A DNA stretch of 64,000 nucleotides from contig NZ_JAFCJZ010000001.1 of the NCBI RefSeq assembly GCF_018130765.1, positions 558,001 to 622,000 of the forward strand, written 5' to 3'. Source of the stretch: Bradyrhizobium iriomotense. Its GTDB lineage: Bacteria; Pseudomonadota; Alphaproteobacteria; Rhizobiales; Xanthobacteraceae. Positions within the stretch are counted from its first letter, which is position 1. Each line of letters opens with the position of its first letter. Shown here in pieces: positions 27,523 through 36,184 of this stretch. The notes beneath the pieces were generated by a model. It did not search any database. It saw nothing but the letters and a program-made list of their open reading frames with translations, and was not told the origin of the DNA. The translations under genes and the position numbers were made by a program.

Positions 27523-28473
27523 ATGAGCCTCGCTGAACCCGCGGCTCTCCCGGTCGCGGCATCAGTGGCACCGCGTCTGCACGTCCTGAAGCGGTTCCTA
27601 GACCGATTCAAAGCCTCGCTGCCGGCCTATCTGCTGCTGCTGCCCTCGCTGGTCTTCCTCGCGCTGTTCACCTATGGCGCGATGGGGCGCGTCCTCATCG
27701 ACGCGCTCTATCAGCGCGCCACGCCCAAGGCGCCGGTGCGTTTCGTCGGCCTCGACAATATCAGCGCGGTGCTCGCCGACCCCGCGTTCACCGGCGCCGT
27801 CGTCAACAATCTGATCTACGCCGTCGGCACGGCGGTGCCGAGCATCGCCCTTGCGCTGTTGTTCGCGCTGGCGCTGTCGCGCACCCATGCGGTGAACAGC
27901 GCGCTGCGCGCCGCGCTGTTCCTGCCGGTGCTGATCCCGATGGTCGCGGCCTCAGCGCTGTTCCTGTTCATCTTCCTGCCCAATGTCGGTCTGCTCGACT
28001 ATTACATCGGCCGGCTGCTGCCGGTGCTGCCGAACTGGCTCGGCGATCCCGACATCGCGCTCTACGCGATCATGATCATCACGATCTGGAAGAACGCCGG
28101 CTACTACATGCTGTTCTTCCTCGCCGGCCTGCAGGCCGTGCCCGAGGATGTCATGGAGGCGGCGCACCTCGACGGCGCGGGGCCTTATCAGCGGCTTCGC
28201 CACATCATCCTGCCGGAGCTCAAGCCCACCTTCCTGTTCGTCACCGTCATCGCAATCCTCAACGCGGTGACGCAGGTCGACCACGTCTTCGTCATGACCC
28301 AGGGCGGCCCGTCCAACTCGACCAACCTCGTGCTGTTCTACATCTATCAGCAGGCAGTCGAACATTACGACGTCGGCAAGGCCTCGGCGGCGACGCTGCT
28401 GACCCTCGCCGCGCTGATGGGGCTCACCGCGCTCTCCTTCCGGACCCTGGCGAACCGGGAGGGCGGGCCATGA
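27523..28473 (+). CDS. ABC transporter permease, UgpA-like
   Basis: About 316 residues from ATG 27523, one base after the stop of the phosphodiesterase gene (TGAGATG). Six transmembrane segments are expected, beginning LPAYLLLLPSLVFLALFTYG. The EAA loop that contacts the ATPase is MEAAHLDGAGPYQRLRHIILPELKP. TQGGPSNSTNLVLFYIYQQA is typical of MalF/UgpA-type CUT1 permeases. It forms a heterodimer with the next gene. Glycerol-3-phosphate or a glycerophosphodiester is the likely substrate from context; a sugar is the alternative. Confidence 0.92.
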   Translation: MSLAEPAALPVAASVAPRLHVLKRFLDRFKASLPAYLLLLPSLVFLALFTYGAMGRVLIDALYQRATPKAPVRFVGLDNISAVLADPAFTGAVVNNLIYAVGTAVPSIALALLFALALSRTHAVNSALRAALFLPVLIPMVAASALFLFIFLPNVGLLDYYIGRLLPVLPNWLGDPDIALYAIMIITIWKNAGYYMLFFLAGLQAVPEDVMEAAHLDGAGPYQRLRHIILPELKPTFLFVTVIAILNAVTQVDHVFVMTQGGPSNSTNLVLFYIYQQAVEHYDVGKASAATLLTLAALMGLTALSFRTLANREGGP

Positions 28474-29339
28474 AGCTGCTCGATGCGCTGTGGAAGGATG
28501 CCCCGCTCGCCACCCGCGGCGAGATCACGCCCAAGCTCGGCTTCCTGCTGACCGTGCTGCTCGCGATCGTCTGGCTGATCCCGTTCCTTTGGATGGGCGT
28601 GGCAACGCTGCGCCCGGCGTCGGACGGCATCAACGCCATGGCCGAGTTGATGCCGAGCCTGAAGCCCACGCTCGACAATATCAGGGACGCCTGGGAGATC
28701 GGCGATTTCCCGCGCTACACCCTCAACACCACGATCATCTGCACCGGCATCCTCTTGGTGCAGTTCGTCACGATCACGCTGGCGGGCTTTGCCTTCGCCC
28801 GCCTCTCCTTCGCCGGCAAGACGCTGATCTTCTACCTGTTCCTGATGCAGCTGATGCTGGTGCCGGTTCTGCTGATCGTGCCGAACCTGAAGCTGGTGGC
28901 GCAGCTCGGCCTCTACGACACGCTCGCCGGCGTGATGATGCCGTTCTTCGCTTCCGCCTTCGGCACCTTCCTGATGCGCCAGGCATTCGAGGCGATCCCG
29001 ACCGAGCTGGAAGACGCAGCGCTGATCGACGGCGCCAGCCTGTTCCAGCGCATCCGTCACATCTACGTGCCGCTGTCGATGCCGAGCTTCTCGGCGTTCG
29101 CCATCATCTCCGTGACCAGCCACTGGAACGACTTCCTGTGGCCGCTGATGGTGATCAATTCGCCGGACAAGCGGCCGCTCACGGTCGGCCTCTCCGTGTT
29201 CACCAAGACCGCCGAAGGCACCCAGGCCTGGGGCACCATCGCCGCGGGCACGCTCATGGTGATCGCGCCGCTGCTCGTCACCTTCCTGATCTTCCAGAAG
29301 CGCTTCATCAGCTCTTTCGTCACCTCAGGCATCAAATAG
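28470..29339 (+). CDS. ABC transporter permease, UgpE-like
   Basis: 289 residues, overlapping the previous stop by four bases (ATGA), a sign of translational coupling. It is a CUT1 permease of MalG/UgpE type, with an N-terminal segment GFLLTVLLAIVWLIPFLWM. The EAA loop is LEDAALIDGASLFQRIRHIYVPLSMP, and VTSHWNDFLWPLMVI is characteristic. A TLNTTIICTG pattern precedes the second helix. It is the second half of the transmembrane channel. Confidence 0.93.
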   Translation: MKLLDALWKDAPLATRGEITPKLGFLLTVLLAIVWLIPFLWMGVATLRPASDGINAMAELMPSLKPTLDNIRDAWEIGDFPRYTLNTTIICTGILLVQFVTITLAGFAFARLSFAGKTLIFYLFLMQLMLVPVLLIVPNLKLVAQLGLYDTLAGVMMPFFASAFGTFLMRQAFEAIPTELEDAALIDGASLFQRIRHIYVPLSMPSFSAFAIISVTSHWNDFLWPLMVINSPDKRPLTVGLSVFTKTAEGTQAWGTIAAGTLMVIAPLLVTFLIFQKRFISSFVTSGIK

Positions 29340-29350
29340 GAGATTATCCG

Positions 29351-30682
29351 ATGCTGTTCTCCCGCAGGCTCATGCTTGGCCTTGCCATGGCAGGCTCTAT
29401 GGCCGGCGCCCTCGCCGTCCCGGCGATGGCCGAAGGTCCGACCGAGATCGACCTGTTCTTCCCCGTTCCCGTCGACGGCAAGCTCGCCCGCGACATGGGC
29501 ACGTTGATCAAGGAGTTCAACGAGACCCATCCCGACGTCAAGGCGACCGCCGTCTACACCGGCTCCTATGACGACACGCTGATCAAGACGCGCGCGTCGA
29601 TCAAGGCCGGCAAGCCGCCGGCCGCCGTGATCATGTCGGCGAACTTCCTGCTCGACATGCAGATCGAGAACGAGCTCACCAATCTCGACAGCCTGATCGC
29701 CGCCGACGGCACCACCAAAGAAAAATTCCTGGGCCAGTTCTTCCCGGCGCTCCAGGGCAACGCAGTGATCAACCGCTCGGTCTACGGCGTGCCCTTCCAC
29801 AATTCGACGCCGCTGCTCTACATCAATGCCGACAAGGCCAAGGAAGCCGGCCTTGACCCGAACAAGCCGCCGCAGACCTGGGCCGAGCTCACCGACTGGG
29901 CCAAGAAGCTCACCAAGCGCGAGGGTGACAAGGTGACCCAATGGGGCATCGCGATCCCCTGCGCCTATGACTATTGCGGCTGGATGATGGAAACGCTCAC
30001 CATGAGCAATGGCGGGCGCTACTACAACGAGGAGTTCGGCGGCGAGGTCTATTACGACACGCCCTCGATGCTCGGCGCGCTCTCCTGGTGGAACGACCTC
30101 GTCGCCAAGTACAAGGTCCATCCGCCCGGCGCCACGCCTGGTCCGGCCGTCAGCACCTCCTTCATCTCCGGCAACGCCGCGATGATGATGCTGTCGACGG
30201 GCTCGCTGACCTATGTGCGCGACAACGCCAAGTTCGCCTACAAGGTCGCCTTCATCCCGCGCAACGTCCGCAACGCCGTGCCGATCGGCGGCGCCTCGCT
30301 GATCGTTCCGGCCGGTCTCGAAGCCGACAAGCAGAAGGCTGCCTGGACCCTGATCAAGTGGATGACCTCGCCCGAGAAGAGCGCCTGGTGGAGCCGTGCG
30401 ACGGGCTATTTCGCGCCCAACATGGCCGCCTACAAGACGCCCGAGATGGTCGACTTCCTCAACAAGAACCCGGACGCCAAGACCGCCGTCGAGCAGCTCG
30501 ACGTCGCAAAACCCTGGTTCGCGACCTACAAGACCGTCCCTGTGCGCAAGAACCTCGAAGACGAGGTGATGCTGGTCCTCAACGGCAAGAAGCAGCCGAA
30601 GGAAGCCCTCGCCGCCGCCCAGAAGGCCGCCGATGAGACGCTGAAGCCGTACAACGCGGAGACCGCGCTGAAGCTGCCGTAA
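29351..30682 (+). CDS. ABC transporter substrate-binding protein, UgpB-like
   Basis: 443 residues from ATG 29351; the frame is open far upstream but the leader MLFSRRLMLGLAMAGSM and a nearby GGAG fix the start. Signal cleavage is near AMAEG. The mature protein is a cluster B/D extracytoplasmic binding protein: LFFPVPVDGKLARDMGTLIKEFN, VYGVPFHNSTPLLYINADKAKEAG and GGASLIVPAG. The VPFHNSTP and MSNGGRYYNEEFGGEVYYDTP blocks resemble UgpB. No ATPase gene follows; the next 260 bases hold repeats. Transport therefore needs an ATPase encoded elsewhere. Confidence 0.92.
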   Translation: MLFSRRLMLGLAMAGSMAGALAVPAMAEGPTEIDLFFPVPVDGKLARDMGTLIKEFNETHPDVKATAVYTGSYDDTLIKTRASIKAGKPPAAVIMSANFLLDMQIENELTNLDSLIAADGTTKEKFLGQFFPALQGNAVINRSVYGVPFHNSTPLLYINADKAKEAGLDPNKPPQTWAELTDWAKKLTKREGDKVTQWGIAIPCAYDYCGWMMETLTMSNGGRYYNEEFGGEVYYDTPSMLGALSWWNDLVAKYKVHPPGATPGPAVSTSFISGNAAMMMLSTGSLTYVRDNAKFAYKVAFIPRNVRNAVPIGGASLIVPAGLEADKQKAAWTLIKWMTSPEKSAWWSRATGYFAPNMAAYKTPEMVDFLNKNPDAKTAVEQLDVAKPWFATYKTVPVRKNLEDEVMLVLNGKKQPKEALAAAQKAADETLKPYNAETALKLP

Positions 30683-30698
30683 GGGGCTTCGCGGCTTT

Positions 30699-30814
30699 GT
30701 AGGGTGGATTAGCCTGCGGCTGCGCGAAAGCGCAGTCCGCGGGCGTAATCCACCTCTTCTGCATCCTTGGATATGAACAGTGGTGGATTACGCCTCCGGC
30801 TAATCCACCCTACG
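30699..30814. repeat. REP-like palindrome pair
   Basis: GTAGGGTGGATTAGC..GGGCGTAATCCACC, with an inner CTGCGCGAAAGCGCAG hairpin, is followed by GGTGGATTACGCCTCCGGCTAATCCACCCTACG. It is the third occurrence of the RAYT-linked family in the window, 5 kb from the RAYT gene. It sits 16 bases after the binding-protein stop codon and could stabilise or terminate the transporter mRNA. Confidence 0.85.
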
Positions 30815-30943
30815 CACCTTGCCCCGCCGCCCCCGTTAACTCCCCGTCCACCATCCGGCCCGCCCCGCCGCCGGTAACCATTGGAATTAACAGACCCTCA
30901 ACGCACCCCCGACAAATCTATCAATGTTTCTGGAGATTTCGCC

Positions 30944-31054
30944 GTGGATCTGTTGGTTTTCGAGTTCCTGGGGCTGGCGCTGGTTGCCATGTGCGTGGTC
31001 GTGGTGGCGCTGCCCTGCGCTCGCAAATCCTCGCACCGGATCCGCTACGAATAG
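30944..31054 (+). CDS. 36-residue single-helix membrane peptide
   Basis: GTG 30944 to TAG 31054 encodes MDLLVFEFLGLALVAMCVVVVALPC followed by a short basic tail, ARKSSHRIRYE. That is one transmembrane helix with positive residues at the C-terminal side. GGAG lies eight bases before the GTG. It sits between the repeats and rnd. Function unknown. The helix, basic tail and Shine-Dalgarno spacing argue that it is translated, but the evidence is modest. Confidence 0.4.
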   Translation: MDLLVFEFLGLALVAMCVVVVALPCARKSSHRIRYE

Positions 31055-31170
31055 GAATTTCGTCGGAAAGGGGCGATTCCGGCCCGATGCAAGGCTCGAA
31101 TTTGCTCCAAGGCCCTTGACATCACAGCACTTTCGGCAGAACGGCTGATATCAAGTGTCATGGGCCGTTC

Positions 31171-32319
31171 ATGGATTTGATTACCACCACCGCTGACCTC
31201 GCGGCTGCCTGCAGCCGGCTGGCCAAGCACCCCGTCATCACCGTCGATACCGAGTTTCTGCGCGAAACCACCTATTACCCGCTGCTATGCGTGGTGCAGA
31301 TGGCCAGCGCCGAGGAAGCCGTCGTCATTGACGCCCTCGCCCCCGGCATCGACCTCAAGCCGTTCTTCGAGCTGATGGCCAATGAGGCCGTGCTGAAGGT
31401 CTTCCACGCCGCCCGCCAGGATATCGAGATCATCTGGCATCAGGCCAACATCATCCCGCACCCGGTGTTCGACACCCAGGTCGCGGCGATGGTGCTCGGC
31501 TACGGCGACAGCATCGCCTACGACGCTCTCGTCGAAAAGGTCACCGGCCACCGCCCGGACAAGACCCACCGCTTCACCGACTGGTCGCGCCGGCCGCTGA
31601 CCAAGGAGCAGATGCACTACGCGGTGTCCGACGTCACCCATCTGCGCGACGTCTTCGCCGCGCTCGACGCCGACCTGAAGAAGCGCCGCCGCAGCGAATG
31701 GGTCTCCATCGAGATGGAGATCCTGACCTCGCCCAGGACCTACGACTTCCACCCCGAGCGCGCCTGGGAGCGGCTGAAGACGCGCGTGCGCAAGCCGAAG
31801 GATCTCGCCGTCCTGATGGAGGTTGCGGCCTGGCGCGAGCAGGAAGCGCAGAGCCGCGACGTGCCGCGCGGCCGCGTGCTGCGGGATGAAGCGATCACCG
31901 ACATCGCCACCCACGCGCCGAACACGCTGGAGAAGCTCGCCCATCTGCGCTCGGTGCCGAAGGGGTTCGAGAAATCCAAATGGGGCGCGGACATCGTCGC
32001 CGCGGTCGAGCGCGGGCTGGCGCGGGATTTCGCGACGCTGCCGAAGCTGGAGAAGCCGCGCAACAATTCGAACGGCGCGGCCATCGTCGAGCTGTTGAAG
32101 GTGCTGCTGCGCATGACCGCCGAGCGCCATGCGGTGGCGAGCAAGGTGATCGCCACCGTCGACGACCTCGAGGAGATCGCGGCCGACGACGCGGCCGACG
32201 TCCCCGCTTTGCGCGGCTGGCGCCGCGAGCTGTTCGGCGAGGCCGCCTTGAAGCTCAAGCGCGGCGAGCTGGCGCTGGCGATCGAGAAAGGCCGCGTGAT
32301 CGGGGTTCAGCGGGCGTAG
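31171..32319 (+). CDS. rnd: Ribonuclease D
   Basis: 382 residues, standard for RNase D. The DEDD exonuclease motifs are present: [11 protein letters not shown] (Exo I), [11 protein letters not shown] (Exo II) and [14 protein letters not shown] (Exo III with Tyr). [15 protein letters not shown] lies between. An HRDC domain follows (about 215-290, [29 protein letters not shown]), then a C-terminal HRDC-like helical region. It trims 3' ends of tRNA precursors and other stable RNAs. No frameshift is seen. Confidence 0.96.
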   Translation: MDLITTTADLAAACSRLAKHPVITVDTEFLRETTYYPLLCVVQMASAEEAVVIDALAPGIDLKPFFELMANEAVLKVFHAARQDIEIIWHQANIIPHPVFDTQVAAMVLGYGDSIAYDALVEKVTGHRPDKTHRFTDWSRRPLTKEQMHYAVSDVTHLRDVFAALDADLKKRRRSEWVSIEMEILTSPRTYDFHPERAWERLKTRVRKPKDLAVLMEVAAWREQEAQSRDVPRGRVLRDEAITDIATHAPNTLEKLAHLRSVPKGFEKSKWGADIVAAVERGLARDFATLPKLEKPRNNSNGAAIVELLKVLLRMTAERHAVASKVIATVDDLEEIAADDAADVPALRGWRRELFGEAALKLKRGELALAIEKGRVIGVQRA

Positions 32320-32340
32320 CTGCCTCGGTCCCTCCCCGCG

Positions 32341-32466
32341 GTCGTCCTGGCGAAAGCCAGGACCCATTACCCCAGGGAGAAGTTTGGCGAAGACGCGCCG
32401 CCCGGTACGCCTACCAACCCCATCGATAGATCACGCGGTATGGGTCCTGGCTTTCGCCAGGACGAC
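32341..32466. repeat. Inverted pair of perfect GNRA-loop hairpins
   Basis: The outer arms, 32341-32366 and 32441-32466, are exact 26-bp inverted copies. Each arm is itself a perfect hairpin, GTCCTGGC-GAAA-GCCAGGAC on the left and the same with TTTC on the right. The 74-base middle is not repeated. The element lies between convergent rnd and the aminotransferase gene, so it may serve as a bidirectional 3'-end element. It is a REP family separate from the RAYT-flanking one. Confidence 0.85.
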
Positions 32467-32513
32467 ACTGGTGGGTGTGGCCGGCTGCTCCCGCCACACA
32501 GACGCACTCGAGC

Positions 32514-33896
32514 CTACGCCGGCGTCAGCTTCGCCACTTCCGCCTTCATGTCATTAAGCACGCCCGCGATCGCGGCGACCAGATCGTCGATCTGGGCCTT
32601 GGTCGCGATCAGCGGCGGGCAGATGGCGATGGCATCCAGCATGTTGCGGGAGATCACGCCGCGCTCCTGCAGCATGCGGCTGGCGATACCGCCGACCGCG
32701 CCGGGCGTGCTAGCTGCGGTCTTGCGGCCCTTGTCGAGCACGAGTTCGAGCGCTGCGATCATGCCGACGCCGCGGACCTCGCCGACCAGCGGGTGGCTCG
32801 TGAGCTCACGCAGCTTGCCCTGCATGTAAGCGCCGAGCTCGGCGGCATGCGCGACCAGGCCGCGCTCCTCGATGATCTTGAGGTTCTCCAGCGCAATCGC
32901 CGAGCCGACGGGATGGCCGCCCGCGGTGAAACCGTGGCCGAGCACGCCGATCTTGTTGCTCTCGTCCGCGATCGGCTCGAACATGCGGTCGTTCATCATG
33001 ATCGCCGAGAGCGGGAAATAGCTCGAGGTGATCTGCTTGGAGACCACCATCGCGTCGGGCTTGATGCCATAGGTCTCGCAGCCGAACATCTTGCCGGTAC
33101 GGCCGAAGCCGCAGATCACCTCGTCGGCGACCAGCAGGATGTCGTACTTCTTGAGCACCGCCTGGATCTTCTCCCAATAGGTTGCCGGCGGCACGATGAC
33201 GCCGCCCGCCCCCATCACCGGCTCGCCGAAGAAGGCGGCAATCGTATCCGGCCCTTCCTTCTGGATCAGCGCGTCGAGCTCCTCGGCCCGGCGCGTGGCG
33301 AACGCTTCCTCGCTCTCGCCGGGCGCGCCGTCCTTGTAGAAATGCGGCGAGCCCGTGTGCAGGATGTTCGGCAGCGGCAGGTCGAACGAGCGGTGGTTGT
33401 TCGGCAGGCCGGTGAGGCTGGCGGACGCGATGGTGACGCCGTGATAGGCGCGAAGGCGGCTGATGACCTTCTTGCGCTGGGGCTGGCCGAGCGCGTTGGA
33501 ACGATAGGCGATCAGCTTCAGCACGGTGTCGTTGGCTTCCGAGCCGGAGTTGGTGAAGAACACCTTGCTCATCGGCACAGGCGCAAGCGCCACCAGCTTC
33601 TCGGCGAGATCGATCGAGGGGCCGTGCGATTTGGCGGAGAACGTGTGGTAGAACGGCAGCGCCTGCATCTGCTTGTGCGCCGCCTCGACCAGACGCTTCT
33701 CGTTGAAGCCGAGCCCGACGCTCCAGAGGCCCGCCATCGCCTCGAAATAGCGCTTGCCCGCCGCATCGAACACGTAAGGCCCCTCGCCGCGCTCGATCAC
33801 CAGGGGACCGGCCTGCTGATGGGTGCGGGCGTTGGTGTAGGGATGGAGCTGGTAGGCCACATCCCGGGCCTCTTGCGAATTGGGCAGCATGGACAT
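32514..33896 (-). CDS. Class III PLP aminotransferase (omega-transaminase type)
   Basis: 461 residues from ATG 33896 (MSMLPNSQEARD); the open frame upstream is not needed. Features are YFEAMAGLWSVGLGFNEKRL at the N-terminus, FFTNSGSEANDTVLKL (PLP phosphate), RLRAYHGVTIASASLTG, and LVADEVICGFGRTGKMFG (the DEV aspartate). The Schiff-base lysine is in AMVVSKQITSSYFPLSA and GFTAGGHPVGSA follows. The profile fits omega-aminotransferases using pyruvate with beta-alanine, putrescine or similar amines. No catabolic partner is adjacent, so the amine donor is undetermined. Confidence 0.93.
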   Translation of the reverse strand: MSMLPNSQEARDVAYQLHPYTNARTHQQAGPLVIERGEGPYVFDAAGKRYFEAMAGLWSVGLGFNEKRLVEAAHKQMQALPFYHTFSAKSHGPSIDLAEKLVALAPVPMSKVFFTNSGSEANDTVLKLIAYRSNALGQPQRKKVISRLRAYHGVTIASASLTGLPNNHRSFDLPLPNILHTGSPHFYKDGAPGESEEAFATRRAEELDALIQKEGPDTIAAFFGEPVMGAGGVIVPPATYWEKIQAVLKKYDILLVADEVICGFGRTGKMFGCETYGIKPDAMVVSKQITSSYFPLSAIMMNDRMFEPIADESNKIGVLGHGFTAGGHPVGSAIALENLKIIEERGLVAHAAELGAYMQGKLRELTSHPLVGEVRGVGMIAALELVLDKGRKTAASTPGAVGGIASRMLQERGVISRNMLDAIAICPPLIATKAQIDDLVAAIAGVLNDMKAEVAKLTPA

Positions 33897-34068
33897 TTGC
33901 GGAATCCTTCGAATAGTCGCGTCGCCGGCGCGGCCAGCTTCGTCACCAGATGATCGAGTTACTTGGCTATTGCGACGAGGCAAAACTTGCAACGCCAATT
34001 CGTCGGCAGCAAGCGCTCAGCAGCGTTGCAGAAAGCCGCGCACAGATAGCTTGCAGAACTGGCAGTTC

Positions 34069-34242
34069 TCACGCCGCGCTGTCGTCATCGCCATCGTCGG
34101 CGGCGACAGCAGCAGCCTCCCTCACCTCGACGAGTGCCATCGAAAGCAGGTAGACCGTCGTGGGCAAGCCGATGCGGCGCGCCCTCTCGGCTGCGCGCGA
34201 CAGCTCGCTCGCCAGTTCCTTGAGCTCTTCTCCCCGTGACAA
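34069..34242 (-). CDS. 57-residue hypothetical protein, last gene of GNAT cluster
   Basis: A minus-strand frame from TTG 34242 to TGA 34069. The product is helical, GEELKELASELSRAAERARRIGLPTTVYLLSMALVEV, ending in an acidic tail ADDGDDDSAA. A GGGTGGG run precedes the TTG. It begins 31 bases after the isochorismatase-fold gene stop, in the same direction. The heptad-like amphipathic pattern suggests a small coiled coil or helical adaptor. No family recognised. The TTG start is the only in-frame option. Confidence 0.5.
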   Translation of the reverse strand: MSRGEELKELASELSRAAERARRIGLPTTVYLLSMALVEVREAAAVAADDGDDDSAA

Positions 34243-34272
34243 TGTCCCACCCCACCCGCCGATCGCGGCCGC

Positions 34273-34836
34273 CTACACCGCAACGGCGCCGCTGGTCTTG
34301 ATCAGTTCGGCGCTGGATTGGATTGTAGCAAAATTTCCGACAACATTCACCACCGCCTGCTTATAGGCGGCGGCATCGCCCATGCCCGGCTGCCGGCAGG
34401 CCACGGCATCGGCAACGACCTGGTAGCGATGGCAGCGGTGAAACCCGTCGACGGCGGTGGCCAGGATGGTTTCGTCCAGCGAGAAGCCGATCAGCACGCA
34501 GCGGGCATTGCGGATATTGGACATGTAATCCACGAACCGCGACGAGCTGTAGGCCGAGGGCAGCGGATGCTCGAACGTCATCTCGCCAGGCCGCGGCTTC
34601 GCCTCGGCGATCCAATCGGTCAGCCTCGATGCCGGATTGAACCAGGCGGCCTGGGCGATGCGCTTCAGATGCATCACCGGCCAGAGCTTGTCGCGCCATA
34701 GCGTCAGGAGTTCCAGGCAGCGCATGGTGGCCACCTCGCCGCTGAGGATGACGTGGCGCCGCCCGGGGGTCAGATATTCGACCTGGAGATCGGCACAGAC
34801 CAGGATCGGCGGGTCGTCGGTGATGGATGCCAGCAT
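34273..34836 (-). CDS. Isochorismatase-fold hydrolase lacking the catalytic Cys
   Basis: 187 residues. It opens ILVCADLQVEYLTPGR, with the Asp of the family triad and the usual DLQ/DMQ pattern. It has LPSAYSSSRFVDYM in the middle and CVLIGFSLDETILATAVDGF at the position where cysteine hydrolases read G-x-x-T-x-x-C-V-x-A-T. Here the cysteine position is Thr. Isochorismatases such as EntB also lack the Cys, so activity is possible but not by the nicotinamidase thiol mechanism. It is cytoplasmic and 25 bases downstream of a GNAT gene in the same direction. Confidence 0.8.
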   Translation of the reverse strand: MLASITDDPPILVCADLQVEYLTPGRRHVILSGEVATMRCLELLTLWRDKLWPVMHLKRIAQAAWFNPASRLTDWIAEAKPRPGEMTFEHPLPSAYSSSRFVDYMSNIRNARCVLIGFSLDETILATAVDGFHRCHRYQVVADAVACRQPGMGDAAAYKQAVVNVVGNFATIQSSAELIKTSGAVAV

Positions 34837-34861
34837 GATCTTGCGTTTGGCTGCACCAGTT

Positions 34862-35488
34862 TCAGCGATCGGCGAGTGCGAGGTCCCGCAGCGGCGAGGT
34901 CACCGCCCGCCCCGCCGAGGCGTCGAGCACGCCCGGCCGGTCCCAATCGCCCTCGGGACGGATGATTACGTAAGGATCGCTGTCCAGCGTGATGGCGTCC
35001 GGCCCGGGCTCGATCTCCAGCAGCATCTCCGTGTAGGAGAAATCCGAGAAGGTGATCTTGCGGTTGTGGCCGAGCGGCTTGGCGCCGAAATGGGCCCAGA
35101 AATCGACCAGCCGGTCCTGCGCCTGGCCGTAGATCTTGCGAAAGCCCTTGCGCTTCACATAGTCGACGCTCGCCTGCACCAGCTTGAACGAGACGCGCGA
35201 GCGCCGGTATTGGTGGCGCACCGCGAGCCGCTCGACCTTGGCGAAATCGCCGAAGAAGCGCACCCGCAGGCAACCCGCGGGCTCGTTGCCGACATAGCCG
35301 ATGAAATGCGCGGCGACCATGTCGTTGCCGTCGAACTCCTCCTCGAACGGACAATCCTGCTCGGCGAGATAGACCGCGGAGCGAATGGCGGTGACCAGCA
35401 TGAGATCGCTGGGATCGCGCGCGAGGCGGATGGTGATGGCGCGGGAGTCGGGCTTGGCGAGAGGAATCCTAGTGCCGTGCATCTGCAA
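34862..35488 (-). CDS. GNAT-family acyltransferase
   Basis: 208 residues. AIRSAVYLAEQDCPFEEEFDGNDMVAAHFIGY is the N-terminal pattern shared by ElaA-like GNATs and by autoinducer-synthase-like acyltransferases. FAKVERLAVRHQYRRSRVSFKLVQ is the acetyl-CoA loop region, although the canonical RGxGxG is weak (RRSRVS). The end, FWAHFGAKPLGHNRKITFSDFSYTEMLLEI, is typical of GNAT C-termini. It overlaps the upstream GNAT gene by 20 bases, so the two are probably translated together. Acyl donor and acceptor are unknown. Confidence 0.85.
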   Translation of the reverse strand: MQMHGTRIPLAKPDSRAITIRLARDPSDLMLVTAIRSAVYLAEQDCPFEEEFDGNDMVAAHFIGYVGNEPAGCLRVRFFGDFAKVERLAVRHQYRRSRVSFKLVQASVDYVKRKGFRKIYGQAQDRLVDFWAHFGAKPLGHNRKITFSDFSYTEMLLEIEPGPDAITLDSDPYVIIRPEGDWDRPGVLDASAGRAVTSPLRDLALADR

Positions 35489-36080
35489 AACTCCTTGCTT
35501 GGATGATCGCGCCCGGCATCTGCATCGACTGCCGATGCCAGGGGCGTTCGTAGCACCACAGGTCGGGTTGAAAGCTCGGGACCGGTTCGAATCCGGTCGC
35601 TTTCATGATGTCGCGTCCGGCCACGGTTGACGGCTGCGCATAGCAATCCGCGCCGCGAAATCTTAGCTGTCGCAGATGAGCCGCGGCCTTACCGAGACCC
35701 GCGATTCCGCGCCCCGTCGCGGCAATCGCCCAGATATAGATGGCAGCAACGTCTTCCCTCGCCGAAGCGAGATAGTGCGTTTCGGGCGCGGTGAGGCAGA
35801 TCTCGTCGAGCAGCAGCGCATCGTGTCCGCGGTCGTTGAGAAACAGGAAGGCCATGCCGCCGAGCAGACGGCCCTTCCGGCTGAATGTCAGGAGGCTCGC
35901 GGGATCGAACGTGTAATATTTCGCAAGCTCCGCCGTCCCGATCTGCACGCCCGGCACCAGCCGGTGCGCCATCTCCGAAAGCGCCGCAATTTCGGAAAAT
36001 TGCGCGCAACGGACGTCGACCTCGGAACTGAGCGGCAGCGCGTCGAAATCATGCCTTGCGGCAAACGAGCCCCTTTCCAT
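35469..36080 (-). CDS. Second GNAT-like acyltransferase
   Basis: 203 residues beginning MERGSFAARHDFDALPL. VRCAQFSEIAALSEMAHRLVPGV and LLTFSRKGRLLGGMAFLFLN form the first GNAT strands. ATGRGIAGLGKAAAHL is a plausible pyrophosphate-binding loop, and DIMKATGFEPVPSFQPDLWCYE resembles the terminal beta-bulge. It is first in a minus-strand operon (GNAT, GNAT, isochorismatase-fold, small helical protein) divergent from a LysR regulator about 100 bases away. A tRNA-like GGTTCGAATCC inside the gene is coding sequence, not a tRNA. Confidence 0.75.
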   Translation of the reverse strand: MERGSFAARHDFDALPLSSEVDVRCAQFSEIAALSEMAHRLVPGVQIGTAELAKYYTFDPASLLTFSRKGRLLGGMAFLFLNDRGHDALLLDEICLTAPETHYLASAREDVAAIYIWAIAATGRGIAGLGKAAAHLRQLRFRGADCYAQPSTVAGRDIMKATGFEPVPSFQPDLWCYERPWHRQSMQMPGAIIQARSFADARH

Positions 36081-36184
36081 ACCGAGATCGCCCCTCTATC
36101 GTTTGCGACTTTCATGCCCCGCTATGCCGAGCTTAGCGGTTGGGGATCAGGAGTATGCAGCAGTTATTGCACCGGGGTGCTGCG

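Noticed and set aside
28490..29350. N-terminal extension of the binding-protein frame
   Set aside because: It is antiphase to the UgpE-like permease and upstream of a clear signal peptide start at 29351.
30835..30902. CtrA-like half sites (GTTAAC, GGTAACCAT, TTAAC)
   Set aside because: Spacing does not fit TTAA-N7-TTAA and single TTAAC half-sites are frequent by chance.
35573..35606. tRNA-like T-arm GGTTCGAATCC
   Set aside because: It lies inside the second GNAT gene; no acceptor stem, D-arm or anticodon arm can be drawn around it, and the codons translate sensibly.
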